Source of the DNA: Acetomicrobium flavidum
GTDB taxonomy: Bacteria > Synergistota > Synergistia > Synergistales > Acetomicrobiaceae
Length of the DNA: 64,000 bases
Direction of reading: 5' to 3'
Assembly (NCBI RefSeq): GCF_900129645.1
Contig: NZ_FSQZ01000001.1
Span: 1,450,001 to 1,514,000 of the forward strand
Below the pieces are notes generated by a model, which had not been told where the DNA came from, did not search any database, and worked only from the letters and a program-made list of their open reading frames with translations. The stretch's first letter is position 1, and the number at the start of each line of letters is the position of its first letter. Of the stretch, positions 1-11,022 are shown one piece after another. The translations under genes were made by a program, and so were the position numbers.

Positions 1-1963
<1,963 letters not shown>

Positions 1964-2014
1964 TAATGAACTTTCCTCTTTCCCTTGTAGTTTTTGAGTA
2001 AAAGGCTTGAAACA

Positions 2015-2137
2015 GGCACATGGTGGCCATAGCGGAGGGGAAACACCCGGATCCATGCCGAACCCGGCAGTTAAGCCCTCCAGCGCCGATGGTACTACGG
2101 GGGGTACCCGCGGGAGAGTAGGTCGCTGCCATGTGCC
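2015..2137 (+). rRNA. 5S ribosomal RNA
   Basis: It lies about 50 bases after the 23S 3' end, with no tRNA between. The terminal stem pairs GGCACATGG (2015-2023) with CCATGTGCC (2129-2137). The internal CCATGCCGAACCCGG and GCGCCGATGGTACT blocks are typical of 5S rRNA loops B/C and E. A run of eight T residues follows directly (2140-2147), so the terminal stem plus T-run may help end the rRNA transcript. Ends are estimated from the stem and could shift by 1-3 bases. Confidence 0.93.
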
Positions 2138-2181
2138 TGTTTTTTTTATTTTGATGCCGGTTATTTTGATATGTCGCAAGG

Positions 2182-2225
2182 AACACAAAGGCAGGAAGCA
2201 CAGCTGTGCTTCCTGCCTTTGTGTT
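2182..2225. terminator. 44-nt perfect palindrome between convergent units
   Basis: Arms 2182-2203 and 2204-2225 are exact reverse complements with no unpaired centre. It sits between the rRNA operon (+) and the chemoreceptor gene (-), where a bidirectional terminator is expected. There is no clear T-run on either side, so termination is inferred from position and stem strength. Confidence 0.55.
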
Positions 2226-2231
2226 GGGAAG

Positions 2232-3068
2232 TTAAAGGGAGATGGTTTTTAAGTTGTTTTGAGCTTTGACAATTGAAGAAATGATGTTGCTCATAGCCTC
2301 AAAGCGCTGTTGTGCCTGGGATAGTATCTCTACCGAGTTGGTCATCTGCAAAGAGCTGCTTTGAAGTTCTTCTTCGGATTGGTAAATGAACTTTGACAGG
2401 TTTTCCAAAAAAGATTTATTCATGTTCAAAAAATTCAAGAAACTTTGTAAAGAGCTTTGTAGGACATTGAACATTTGGCTTATCTTCGATATGCTTTGCA
2501 TTGACTCCTCGACTGAATGCGAAATGCTTTCGATTCTTTGCGAAATGCCCTCTGATGCGCTTTTGGATTCGCTTGCCAGTTTTTGGACCTCACTGGCGAC
2601 CACCGCAAACCCTCGTCCGTGTTCTCCAGCCCTTGCTGCTTCGATGGAGGCATTTAAGGCCAGCAGGTTTGTCTGTTTCGCAATCCTCTGTATTTCCTTC
2701 GATATTTGTTGGATCTCTAAGAATGAGTTTAAGGTGGCGTATGTTGTGTCTATGGTCTCTTTGACCTTTTTGTTCATGGATTCTAGATCTGTTCCAGATT
2801 TTTGAAGATCCGTAGTTAATTCATCGTTCATTTTTTGTATAGTGGAGACGTTTTTATCCGCCTCTTGTCTGCTTATTGCGAATTGCTCGACCATGTCCTT
2901 GAATTGAGAGCTTAAGTTCGAGAATTGGTTGGCGATGCCCGCAAGCTCTTGTTTGGTGTGTTCGACACGCCTTACCAGTACTTCGTCCATTTGGCTCATG
3001 AATGAATGCATGAGCATAAAACTAAAATGAGAGGAAGATAAGCTCTTAATAACATCCCGTTGTGCCAT
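2232..3068 (-). CDS. Soluble methyl-accepting chemotaxis protein
   Basis: 278 residues with no membrane segment, almost entirely predicted coiled coil. The conserved hairpin tip of the chemoreceptor signalling domain is clear around residues 125-165 ([19 protein letters not shown] followed by [15 protein letters not shown]), the surface that binds CheA and CheW. The N-terminal ~60 residues carry no recognisable PAS, Cache or 4HB sensor, so it probably receives its signal from a partner protein. It starts 20 bases after the end of the upstream diiron-protein gene on the same strand, with SD AGGTGAAAG, so the two are likely co-transcribed. A cytoplasmic receptor is expected to report internal redox, oxygen or metabolic state. 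The receptor class is secure; the ligand is inferred. Confidence 0.9.
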   Translation of the reverse strand: MAQRDVIKSLSSSHFSFMLMHSFMSQMDEVLVRRVEHTKQELAGIANQFSNLSSQFKDMVEQFAISRQEADKNVSTIQKMNDELTTDLQKSGTDLESMNKKVKETIDTTYATLNSFLEIQQISKEIQRIAKQTNLLALNASIEAARAGEHGRGFAVVASEVQKLASESKSASEGISQRIESISHSVEESMQSISKISQMFNVLQSSLQSFLNFLNMNKSFLENLSKFIYQSEEELQSSSLQMTNSVEILSQAQQRFEAMSNIISSIVKAQNNLKTISL

Positions 3069-3088
3069 AGTCTTTCACCTGCGCTTTT

Positions 3089-3892
3089 TTAATTTCGCGA
3101 GGAGAGCGCCCTTCTCCCCCCAGTGGAATAAATTTCGTTTATGATATCCACACCGCACTTGAGATTTCCAAACCAATTTAGAAAGTCTTTTACCATGTCT
3201 TTGCCCCTAATTACAGCGCCGTGTTGGGGAGCGATTGCCTCTATATCTTTGCCGCTAACCAAGTTAACCCAAGCTCGACACGCTTGATTGGAGGCCATGT
3301 ACCTCACGTGAAAGCCCTTCATATAATTAACGTGGCTTTCAAAGTTTTCTACAATTGGATATCTTTTACCAGGCGGGAACACGGCTGCTCCTATATCGCC
3401 CGAGAAAAGTATCTTGGACACGGGGTCGTATAGCGTTGCCTGGCCGGTTGAGTGCAGAAAATGAGCAGGTAACATCTCCAGTCTATGGCCATTTTTGAGC
3501 ACCAACTCGCCCCCGCCGTCAGGTATGGGCGATACCATTCGCTGGTCGTAAACGCCGAAGTGCGGCAAAAACCTGATCCACAGACCAGGTATGTGCACAT
3601 TGACCTTATTTATCATGGAAAGCCATAGAATTACCCCCGAAGATACATCGGGATCTTGGTGGGAGTAGAATATATGAGTTATCTTGTTTATGTTAATAAT
3701 CTCAGAGACATTTGCTAAAACCCTTGGAAATACGTGAGCGCCACCCGGATCCATTAGGACGGCCTCATCGCCGCTTATCAACAAATATTGGTTAGTCTGC
3801 ACAGAACCCTCGTCTTCCGTCTCTTCCCATCCCAGCAGATAAAAAATTACCTTTCCATCATCATATAGCTTGAATGAACTTGTTTGTGGCAT
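3089..3892 (-). CDS. MBL-fold diiron protein, ODP-like oxygen sensor
   Basis: 267 residues with a metallo-beta-lactamase fold resembling flavodiiron proteins but without a flavodoxin domain. Candidate metal ligands are H78-x-D80-x-D82, H144 or H147, D166 and H224. Compared with the flavodiiron pattern HxExDH, the glutamate is Asp and the second histidine is Val83. This resembles the ODP family (oxygen-binding diiron proteins) known to work beside chemoreceptors in Treponema. It is the first gene of a two-gene unit with the soluble chemoreceptor, which supports a sensory rather than detoxifying role. ATG 3892 has a GGGGG Shine-Dalgarno site 7 bases upstream. A simple hydrolase is the alternative reading. 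Confidence 0.8.
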   Translation of the reverse strand: MPQTSSFKLYDDGKVIFYLLGWEETEDEGSVQTNQYLLISGDEAVLMDPGGAHVFPRVLANVSEIININKITHIFYSHQDPDVSSGVILWLSMINKVNVHIPGLWIRFLPHFGVYDQRMVSPIPDGGGELVLKNGHRLEMLPAHFLHSTGQATLYDPVSKILFSGDIGAAVFPPGKRYPIVENFESHVNYMKGFHVRYMASNQACRAWVNLVSGKDIEAIAPQHGAVIRGKDMVKDFLNWFGNLKCGVDIINEIYSTGGRRALSSRN

Positions 3893-4021
3893 TCATGTTC
3901 CCCCTTTACGAGGCGTGTTATAAATATCAGAATATTATGATACACTCTTTATATAAAAAATGTAATGATTTTGCTTTTATGATCATCCTCGAAAGGCAAG
4001 TAGGGGAGGAGGCGCACTGTC

Positions 4022-5038
4022 TTGAGAGTTTTGCTCTTTGGATGTGGAAGAGTTGGAAGGTCCTTTTGTGAGTTGCTAAGCAGAAAAAGAAATATCACAG
4101 CAAGCGCTTCGATTTCGCTAGTGGGGGTGGCAACGAGGAGTCGAGGCTGTATATATAATCCCTATGGTATCGATGTGGATAATTTGCTGAAATGGGAGGC
4201 CTTGACGGGAAGGTTAGATGCCTTATTGCATGAAGGCGGCTTGATCTTAAATGATGCTGACGAAATGTTGGAAGACCTGGATTATGACGTATTAGTTGAG
4301 TGCACTCCCTCGGATTTTGAGCTTGGGGAACCGGCGCGAACCATCATAAAAAAAGCCCTTGAGAGGGGAAAGCATGTAGTTACGGCAAACACCGGAGCAA
4401 TGAGCTTATACTACGATGAACTAATGGAGGGATCGCTTCAAAGGGGAGTAAGCTTATTATATGAGGCAACGGTATTGTCCGGTACGCCCCTCTTCTCCCT
4501 TGTCCGAGAGGGCCTTCCCGGTTGTCACGTCAAAAGGTTTGAGGGGATACTTAATGGCACTTGCAACTATATTTTGAGCGTAATGGGGATGGGAAGCAGT
4601 TTCGATGAGGCCATGTTGGAGGCCCAAAGGCGTGGCCTTTCTGAACAAAATCCATGGTTCGATATCGATGGCCTGGAGGCTGCTGCCAAGACTGTGATAG
4701 TGGCAAAGAGCATGATGTCTTTGGATATCGATATAAAACAGGTGTCCATCAACGGGATTCGAAACGTGACGATGCAAAATATCGAGGAAGCAAAAAGAAA
4801 AGGCGGCAAGCTGAAGCTAGTGTCGAGAATTGAAATCAATTCCGATGGATTAGACATTTCCGTTGGACCTGAGATCCTATCTTTGAATCATCCATTAGCT
4901 TATTTGGAAGGCTTTTCTATAGGAGCGTTGCTTTTGACCGATATTATAGGAGAAGTGTGCATAAGCGGCTCCAGCTCTGGACCTAAAGAAACAGCATATT
5001 CCCTTTTAAGGGATGTATTATCCATCAAGAGAGGTTAG
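4022..5038 (+). CDS. hom: Homoserine dehydrogenase-like oxidoreductase
   Basis: 338 residues, a monofunctional form without aspartokinase or ACT domain. The N-terminal Rossmann fold shows GCGRVG at 7-12, the signature NGTCNYIL is at 178-185, and a D-x-x-G-x-E-A-A-x-K segment follows. The family reduces aspartate semialdehyde to homoserine for threonine and methionine synthesis. One oddity: the usual lysine after TAN (TANK), implicated in catalysis, is threonine here (TANTGAM, 122-128), so activity or substrate could differ. The start is TTG 4022, preceded by GGGGAGGAGG. It heads a long + strand operon, 7 bases before the phosphodiesterase gene. Confidence 0.82.
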   Translation: MRVLLFGCGRVGRSFCELLSRKRNITASASISLVGVATRSRGCIYNPYGIDVDNLLKWEALTGRLDALLHEGGLILNDADEMLEDLDYDVLVECTPSDFELGEPARTIIKKALERGKHVVTANTGAMSLYYDELMEGSLQRGVSLLYEATVLSGTPLFSLVREGLPGCHVKRFEGILNGTCNYILSVMGMGSSFDEAMLEAQRRGLSEQNPWFDIDGLEAAAKTVIVAKSMMSLDIDIKQVSINGIRNVTMQNIEEAKRKGGKLKLVSRIEINSDGLDISVGPEILSLNHPLAYLEGFSIGALLLTDIIGEVCISGSSSGPKETAYSLLRDVLSIKRG

Positions 5039-5044
5039 GTAATT

Positions 5045-5599
5045 ATGTCCTCCAAAATTGCTGTAATCTCTGATACTCATGGAAGTGTAACGGCCTGGAG
5101 GAAGGCGAGACAGATTTGGAAAGGATCAAATATGATCGTTCATCTTGGCGACGTGTTGTATCACGGGCCTCGAAATCCCCTTCCCGAAGGCTATATGCCG
5201 AAAGAACTGGCAGAAGAGATCAATGATTCGGATATTCCAGTCATGATTGTGCGGGGAAATTGTGATGCAGATATCGACGCTGTTATGTTGAAATGGCCAA
5301 TAGCGAACCCCTATTTGGTCATGTGGTGGAACAATAAACTCATACTTGCCTCTCATGGCACGGATTTTGAAAGAGATAGAAGTCTAGCATTGTCATTTGG
5401 AGCAGATTTGATGTTGATGGGTCATACTCATGTGTGTTCGTTAGCGCGTGACGGAAGGACAATTTTTTTAAATCCAGGATCGGTCAGTTTGCCCAAAGGC
5501 AAAGACCCTGCTTCTTTAGCTTTGATCGATGAGGAAGCAATTAGCATCCTCTCATTGGATGGAATGGTGTTTCATCAAGAATCTTGGGATCTAAGATAA
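5045..5599 (+). CDS. YfcE/MJ0936-type metallophosphoesterase
   Basis: 184 residues of the small calcineurin-like phosphodiesterase family. Metal-binding blocks are visible in order: the D-x-H motif (SDTHGS) at 9-14, GDV near 37, RGNCD near 75, then ASHG near 104 and GHTH near 126. YfcE-type enzymes hydrolyse artificial phosphodiesters in vitro, and the natural substrate is usually unknown. It sits 6 bases after the homoserine dehydrogenase-like gene and 15 before cheW, so it is probably co-transcribed with both without an obvious shared function. Confidence 0.88.
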   Translation: MSSKIAVISDTHGSVTAWRKARQIWKGSNMIVHLGDVLYHGPRNPLPEGYMPKELAEEINDSDIPVMIVRGNCDADIDAVMLKWPIANPYLVMWWNNKLILASHGTDFERDRSLALSFGADLMLMGHTHVCSLARDGRTIFLNPGSVSLPKGKDPASLALIDEEAISILSLDGMVFHQESWDLR

Positions 5600-5614
5600 G
5601 GGGAGACGAGGAAA

Positions 5615-6115
5615 ATGGCAGTCAAAGAAAGTACTTCTACAGTTGAGGATACCTCTCAAGAAACCAAGAACGGCAAGGAGAAAACCTTATTGGTCTTCGA
5701 TCTTTTTGAGGAACATTACGCCATCGAGGTTTCTAAGATCAAGGAGATTGTACGTATTCCGGAAAGCATCACTAGGGTTCCAAATGCGCCGGCCTATGTA
5801 TGTGGGGTTATAAATTTGAGAGGCACAGTAATTCCCGTGATGGATATTGCAGTGAAGATGAACCGAGGAAAAATTGAACGTCGCGGCGAGTCGAGGATAG
5901 TCGTTATCGAGGAGGAGGATATCGTATTTGGTATCCTTGTCGATTCTGTTCGTGAAGTTAGAACTGTTAACGTAGATCAGATCGAAAGTGCGGAATCAAT
6001 TGATTCTGCAATCTCTAAAGAATACCTTCAAGGTATCATTAGAACTAAAGAAGGAGATTTAATAGTTCTTTTGGATGTAGCTTCCATATTTGATATCAGA
6101 AGTTATCTTGATTGA
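5615..6115 (+). CDS. cheW: Chemotaxis coupling protein CheW
   Basis: 166 residues. After a charged 25-residue N-terminal tail comes one CheW domain with the typical features VFDLFEEHYAIEV, IVRIPESITRVPNAP and GVINLRGTVIPVMDI. CheW links chemoreceptors to the kinase CheA on the inner face of the membrane or in cytoplasmic arrays. No cheA or other che gene occurs in this window. The soluble chemoreceptor at 2232-3068 is the nearest likely partner. SD GGGGAGACGAGG precedes ATG 5615. The next gene begins at the base after its stop. Confidence 0.94.
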   Translation: MAVKESTSTVEDTSQETKNGKEKTLLVFDLFEEHYAIEVSKIKEIVRIPESITRVPNAPAYVCGVINLRGTVIPVMDIAVKMNRGKIERRGESRIVVIEEEDIVFGILVDSVREVRTVNVDQIESAESIDSAISKEYLQGIIRTKEGDLIVLLDVASIFDIRSYLD

Positions 6116-7033
6116 ATGGGAATGCTGATCGATCTGCACGTTCATTCCACTGCCTCCGACGGAACACTATCCCCTTCGGATCTAGTATCAATGGCAAGGG
6201 CAACGGGTATATCCTTGTTGTCGCTTACCGATCACGATACCACAAATGGCCTTGTGGAATTTGAGCAGGCCTGTTTTATTGGTGGCGTTGCCGGATTGCG
6301 CGGTATAGAGCTCTCGGCAGAGTATTACTGCAGTGTTCACATATTGGGCTATGGTATAGATTATGAGAACTCATCTTTTCAAAACACTTTGGTAAGGATA
6401 AGAAAATACCGAGACGAGAGAAACGCCGCAATCTGCGAGAAGCTGAGGTCGTTGGGGCTAGAGATAACCCTGGATGATATTGAGGTCGAATCCAAAGGTG
6501 AAGTGATAGCTAGGCCCCATATAGCCAAGGCATTGTTAAAGAAGGGATATGTATCTAGCGTCAAAGAGGCCTTCGAAAAATATCTTGGCAGAGGAGCTCC
6601 TGCTTATGTCCCAAGAAAAACACTTACACCAGAAGATTGTATAACATTGATCCGCCAGGTAAACGGATTGCCCGTTTTAGCACATCCTGGCGAAATGTAT
6701 TTGAGCCCTGAAAGCTTTGAATTATTGCTAAAGAAGCTTAAAGATATTGGACTGTGGGGGCTTGAGTGTTATTCGAGCCATCATAGGGCAGATGAGATTT
6801 TTAATTTTTTGAGGATAGCAGCAAAGTTCAAGCTGAAGCCGACAGCGGGAAGCGACTTTCATGGATCGATGAGGCCTGAGGTAAAACTGGGCATCGACGT
6901 ACCGGATGACATAATACCCGAAGAATTATTTTTCCTAGCCGGCAGGAGGACGATAATGCCGACGAAGACCCGTGGCGAAAAATCCTATTTTGAGGGGAGA
7001 ATGAATCATGACGTTTATCGATTTGAGAAGTGA
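6116..7033 (+). CDS. PHP-domain phosphoesterase (TrpH/YciV-like)
   Basis: 305 residues. The polymerase-and-histidinol-phosphatase fold shows its metal motifs in order: HVHST near 9, LTDHDT near 39, LAHPG near 190 and GSDFHG near 245. Characterised relatives are 3',5'-nucleoside bisphosphate phosphatases or RNase AM, removing nucleotides from RNA 5' ends. The substrate here is inferred only. ATG 6116 follows the cheW TGA directly. ATG 6122 (starting MLIDLHVHST) is an alternative giving a more usual N-terminus. Its 3' end overlaps the threonine aldolase gene by 26 bases. Confidence 0.87.
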   Translation: MGMLIDLHVHSTASDGTLSPSDLVSMARATGISLLSLTDHDTTNGLVEFEQACFIGGVAGLRGIELSAEYYCSVHILGYGIDYENSSFQNTLVRIRKYRDERNAAICEKLRSLGLEITLDDIEVESKGEVIARPHIAKALLKKGYVSSVKEAFEKYLGRGAPAYVPRKTLTPEDCITLIRQVNGLPVLAHPGEMYLSPESFELLLKKLKDIGLWGLECYSSHHRADEIFNFLRIAAKFKLKPTAGSDFHGSMRPEVKLGIDVPDDIIPEELFFLAGRRTIMPTKTRGEKSYFEGRMNHDVYRFEK

Positions 7034-8030
7034 TACCGTAACTAAACCTTCTGCCGAGATGAGGAAGGCAATGGCGGAGGCCGAAGTGGGAGATGACGTT
7101 TATCAGGAGGATCCAACGGTCATTGAGCTGGAAAGGCTTGCGGCCGAGATGATGGGACATGAAGCGGCTCTGTTTGTCTGTTCCGGAACCATGGGAAACT
7201 TGGTTTCGCTGCTTACCCATTGTACGCGTGGTGATGGAGTCATACTTGGACTGAATAGCCATATTTACGTTAATGAAGGCGGCGGGCTGTCCGCCCTGGG
7301 AGGACTTGTGCCTCTCTGTGTTAACGATGACGAGGGGATTCCTAAACCTCAGGAAGTATTATCTTTTTGTAGGCCGAAAAATGTCCACTATGCTCCCGCA
7401 AAACTGCTGTGTTTGGAAAATACTCACAACGCGTGCGGAGGGGTTGCTATATCTCCCGAAATCTTTGCCTCTATGGTTGATTTGGCAAAAAGCAAAGGGC
7501 TTTTTGTGCACCTTGATGGAGCCAGGATGTTCAATGCAGCCATAGCGTGGGATGTTGCGCCGGCAACTTACGCCAAACTTGTCGATTCCGTTCAATTTTG
7601 CTTATCGAAGGGATTGGGGGCTCCTATGGGATCTGTAATATGCGGCAATAAAAGCTATATAGAAAGGGCAAGGCATTGGCGGAAACGTGTTGGAGGGGGG
7701 CTGCGCCAGGTTGGAGTTGTTGCCGCTGCAGGCATAGTTGCATTGAAAGGATATCCTGATTTGGCCAAAGATCATGAAAAAGCCAGGATATTAAGGGATA
7801 GGTTAGCTGATGGAGGCGTTAAGATAGCGGAGGTATCGAAGCCAACAAATATGGTATATTTCGAAGTAAAAGACACTATAGATGTCGCCTTTCTGGCAGA
7901 AAGATGCAAGCAAAGGGGCGTTTTATTCAATCCGACCCCGAAGAAGATAAGGCTGGTTACACATCGCGACGTGAGCTTTGAGGATGTCGAAAGGGCTGCA
8001 AAGGTCATATTGGAGGAATTGCATAAATGA
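7008..8030 (+). CDS. ltaE: Low-specificity L-threonine aldolase
   Basis: 340 residues, a fold-type I PLP enzyme that cleaves L-threonine or allo-threonine to glycine and acetaldehyde. The N-terminus FIDLRSDTVTKPSAEMR is a hallmark. H84 should stack on the cofactor, D170 (HLDGAR) contacts the pyridine nitrogen and K201 (CLSKGLGAP) is the Schiff-base lysine. SD GGGGAGA lies inside the end of the preceding PHP gene. It overlaps that gene by 26 bases and the pmbA-like gene by 4, so translation is likely coupled. It may serve amino-acid fermentation. Confidence 0.93.
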   Translation: MTFIDLRSDTVTKPSAEMRKAMAEAEVGDDVYQEDPTVIELERLAAEMMGHEAALFVCSGTMGNLVSLLTHCTRGDGVILGLNSHIYVNEGGGLSALGGLVPLCVNDDEGIPKPQEVLSFCRPKNVHYAPAKLLCLENTHNACGGVAISPEIFASMVDLAKSKGLFVHLDGARMFNAAIAWDVAPATYAKLVDSVQFCLSKGLGAPMGSVICGNKSYIERARHWRKRVGGGLRQVGVVAAAGIVALKGYPDLAKDHEKARILRDRLADGGVKIAEVSKPTNMVYFEVKDTIDVAFLAERCKQRGVLFNPTPKKIRLVTHRDVSFEDVERAAKVILEELHK

Positions 8031-9394
8031 TGGGTTTGCCTGAAAGGGATTTGGTGGAATCTGCTGCCTTTTGGACTTTAGACCAGTTGAAGGGCCATAA
8101 ATATATAACAGGAGCCGACATATTATATAAAGCTGATGTCTCGTCTTTGCTGTCCTTCATCGACGGCAACTTGGAAGAAGATTCCAGGGGTAAGGCTGTT
8201 TCCCTGGGATTGCGCGTCATCGATGAAGAAGGCAGGCAGGGCATTGCTTACTGCAACTTGTTGGCTAAAGAAGCATTATCCAAGGTTGTTAAATGGGCTG
8301 TTCATAATAGCAAAAACAACGATCCAAATCCTTATGTAGAACTGAATCGCAATCAAGGTGTTCCCTTTGAGGACAGAGATATATTTGATCCGTTCATAGC
8401 CGAGGGCTTGAGCTTTGATCGGGGATCAAAGATATGCGCCTGCTTAACGGAGGAAGCACGTAATACTGATAAACGCGTCAAATCCGTAAGGGAAGCTTTT
8501 TATGGAGAAGGTTACGAGGAGACATTTTATTTATCCAGCGAAGGTTTTTGTGAGTGGCAAAAGGAAACAGTGGCAAGATGCGATGTCGTAGTGATAATGA
8601 GTGATGGCGATGAGATGGAAATGGGAGGCTTTGGAGATGAACGACGCTATGCCCTCGATCTGGATTACCTTAACATAGCCAGACAAGCAGTTTGTAGAAC
8701 TCGCATGACTTTAGGCGGCAAGCATTTGAAGACCGCTAAGTATGTTTTGGTGTTGGATAGTATGGCATCGGCATCTTTCGTGTCTTTGCTGGAAGATTGC
8801 TTTTTGGCTGATAACGTTCATAAGGGCAGGTCATTGCTTTCCGGCAAACTGGGTCGTCAAATAGCTTCAAACGTAGTCAACTTGATTGATGATGCAACCC
8901 TAAATAGAGGTATGGGAAGTTACATCTTCGATGGCGAAGGCACCCCGGGCCAGAGGACAACCCTGCTTTCAGGTGGTGTCCTAAATGGTTTTTTATATAA
9001 TATAGAACATGCAAAGATGGATGGAGTGCCTTCGACTGGCAACTGCGTTCGAGGTACTGCTTCGTTGCCCAGCGTAGGAGCTTCTAATCTATTCATCTTG
9101 CCGGGGACACAAGACTTGCAGTGCCTTTTGAATAAAGTTGATTCCGGCATCTATGTTACAGACTTACTCGGACTACATACGTTTGATCCTGTAAGCGGCG
9201 ATTTTTCTCTGGGCATTAAGGGAGCTTACATTAGGAAGGGTGCGCTCGAAAATCCCGTGTCAGGAATGACGATAGCGGGTAATCTTTATGATGTCCTTTT
9301 TCACGTGATAGAAGTCGGAAATGACATAAAATTTTATGGGAGTGTGGGATCTCCTTCTTTGGTGATTGAAGATGTTACAGCGGCAGGTGTATAG
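8027..9394 (+). CDS. pmbA: PmbA/TldE-family protein
   Basis: 455 residues of the TldD/PmbA family. The HExxxH zinc motif that marks TldD is not visible, so this is the TldE (PmbA) partner type. In other bacteria the TldD-TldE pair is a metalloprotease that degrades unfolded peptides and processes microcin B17. The C-terminal part has the expected GEGTPGQRTTLLSGGVLNG and GNCVRG segments. No tldD gene is in the window. It starts with ATGA overlapping the ltaE stop, and its end overlaps the amidase gene by about 29 bases. Confidence 0.88.
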   Translation: MMGLPERDLVESAAFWTLDQLKGHKYITGADILYKADVSSLLSFIDGNLEEDSRGKAVSLGLRVIDEEGRQGIAYCNLLAKEALSKVVKWAVHNSKNNDPNPYVELNRNQGVPFEDRDIFDPFIAEGLSFDRGSKICACLTEEARNTDKRVKSVREAFYGEGYEETFYLSSEGFCEWQKETVARCDVVVIMSDGDEMEMGGFGDERRYALDLDYLNIARQAVCRTRMTLGGKHLKTAKYVLVLDSMASASFVSLLEDCFLADNVHKGRSLLSGKLGRQIASNVVNLIDDATLNRGMGSYIFDGEGTPGQRTTLLSGGVLNGFLYNIEHAKMDGVPSTGNCVRGTASLPSVGASNLFILPGTQDLQCLLNKVDSGIYVTDLLGLHTFDPVSGDFSLGIKGAYIRKGALENPVSGMTIAGNLYDVLFHVIEVGNDIKFYGSVGSPSLVIEDVTAAGV

Positions 9395-10991
9395 TAGCAT
9401 TAAAAAGTTGTTTCTTTTTGCAATCCTTCTTTTCGCAGTTATATGTGTTAATGACAGTTGTAATGCCAGCGAAAAGTGGATCCTCTGGCATGGTGTTGAA
9501 AATCTTGGCGGCGTTACGGTTTTAAATGAGGATGGACATAATTTGGTTCCCATAGATGACGTTGCAACCATGCTTAAGCTGGAGATCAACTCCGATGCAA
9601 AGCATTTTCTTGCCAAAAAGGGAAGCAATACCCTGGAATTGGTGCCGAATGCCGCAGTGGCCAAGAGGAATGGGCACGATATAGTCCCCCTGCCATTCAT
9701 TCCTGTTTATAAAGATGGCCATTGGTGGATGGAAGCGAATACGACGTTGAAAATATTGAAGCCTATTGTTAACGACGGTAAAACACTGAAGTGGGCGGGT
9801 AAGGCCAATGCATCTGCAGATAAGCCCGCTGTATCCGCTAATGAAATGACCGTTCAAAGTAGCGCTAGCACCTTTGCCGATAAGGGGAACATCAAGACTG
9901 CTGCGAGTAAGATAGTTGGGCTAAGGTGGGGTAAATGGGACGATAGAATTAGGCTTGTCATAGATTTGTCAAATAATATAACTCCTTCAGTTGATAAAAA
10001 TCCTGGGGAGTTAGTGCTAAAGTTTGATGGTGCTGTCTTAGGGGATCAAGTCAAAAATATTGAGCAGAATGCGTCATTTCCAGCTGTTTCGGTAAGCCAA
10101 AAAGATGGAGCGGCAATAATTAATATAAAACATCAGGCTGAAAAAATTGCTTATTTTAGCTTGCCCTCACCGCCTAGATATGTTGTTGACTTTTTTGGAA
10201 ATGGTAATGGCCTGAAAAATGACGTAATTGCAAAAAAAGACGATAGCAACGATGTACCCTTGCCCAGTAACCCCCAGGGCAGTTCTAATGTAACTACGTC
10301 TAGGGGGACAAAACCGCGATTGGTGGTAATAGATCCTGGTCACGGAGGGAAAGATCCTGGTGCTAGGGGCAACGGTGTTGTTGAAAAGAATATCAATCTG
10401 AGGATGGGCCAGCTCCTTGCCAATGTCCTGGAAAGTCGTGGCATTAAGACAAGAATGACACGTTCGCAGGATATATATCTGCGACTTGATGAAAGGACAA
10501 AACTTGCCAACGATTGGGATGGAGATTTATTCGTGAGCCTGCATTGCAATGCCTTGCCCGCAGGTCGAAGCGCAAAAGGGGTAGAGATTTATATAATGGC
10601 TTTACCAAGCGATAAAGATGCAATGCAATTGGCGTTGATAGAAAACAGAGAATTGGGCGAGGGGGCAGAAGATGTAAATAGCATCGCAGACAAACGGACC
10701 AAGCTTTTGCTCAAGATCTTGGGCGATATGGAGCAAAACGTGAAGATTGAACAAAGCATGTCCTTTGCGGAGGTCCTATACAAAGCTGGTAGCAATAGGG
10801 GATTAAATATGCGACGGGTAGCTCAAGCTCCCTTTTTTGTCCTTAGAGGAGCAGCTATGCCTGCAGTGCTGGTCGAGATGGGTTTTTTGACCGATAAAGC
10901 TGAGGCTTCCCTTTTGGCTAATCCAACGTATCAGAAAAAGCTTGCCGAAAGCCTGGCAGATGGTATAGAGTCATATTTGCGCAACATGTAG
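9366..10991 (+). CDS. N-acetylmuramoyl-L-alanine amidase with AMIN domain
   Basis: 541 residues, exported. Residues 1-36 form a signal peptide (KKLFLFAILLFAVICVNDS core). Next comes a copper-amine-oxidase-N-like domain (~40-130), an AMIN domain (~180-275) that would localise it to peptidoglycan, a linker, and a zinc Amidase_3 domain from ~315 with VVIDPGHGGKDPGA, SLHCNA and AVLVEMGFLTD. It cleaves the amide bond between MurNAc and the stem peptide during cell separation. The start is TTG 9366 or ATG 9372, both inside the preceding gene. It is followed by a GerMN gene, a common arrangement. Confidence 0.92.
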   Translation: MKMLQRQVYSSIKKLFLFAILLFAVICVNDSCNASEKWILWHGVENLGGVTVLNEDGHNLVPIDDVATMLKLEINSDAKHFLAKKGSNTLELVPNAAVAKRNGHDIVPLPFIPVYKDGHWWMEANTTLKILKPIVNDGKTLKWAGKANASADKPAVSANEMTVQSSASTFADKGNIKTAASKIVGLRWGKWDDRIRLVIDLSNNITPSVDKNPGELVLKFDGAVLGDQVKNIEQNASFPAVSVSQKDGAAIINIKHQAEKIAYFSLPSPPRYVVDFFGNGNGLKNDVIAKKDDSNDVPLPSNPQGSSNVTTSRGTKPRLVVIDPGHGGKDPGARGNGVVEKNINLRMGQLLANVLESRGIKTRMTRSQDIYLRLDERTKLANDWDGDLFVSLHCNALPAGRSAKGVEIYIMALPSDKDAMQLALIENRELGEGAEDVNSIADKRTKLLLKILGDMEQNVKIEQSMSFAEVLYKAGSNRGLNMRRVAQAPFFVLRGAAMPAVLVEMGFLTDKAEASLLANPTYQKKLAESLADGIESYLRNM

Positions 10992-11022
10992 GGAGATTGT
11001 TGTTTTGGAGGGATCATTTCCC

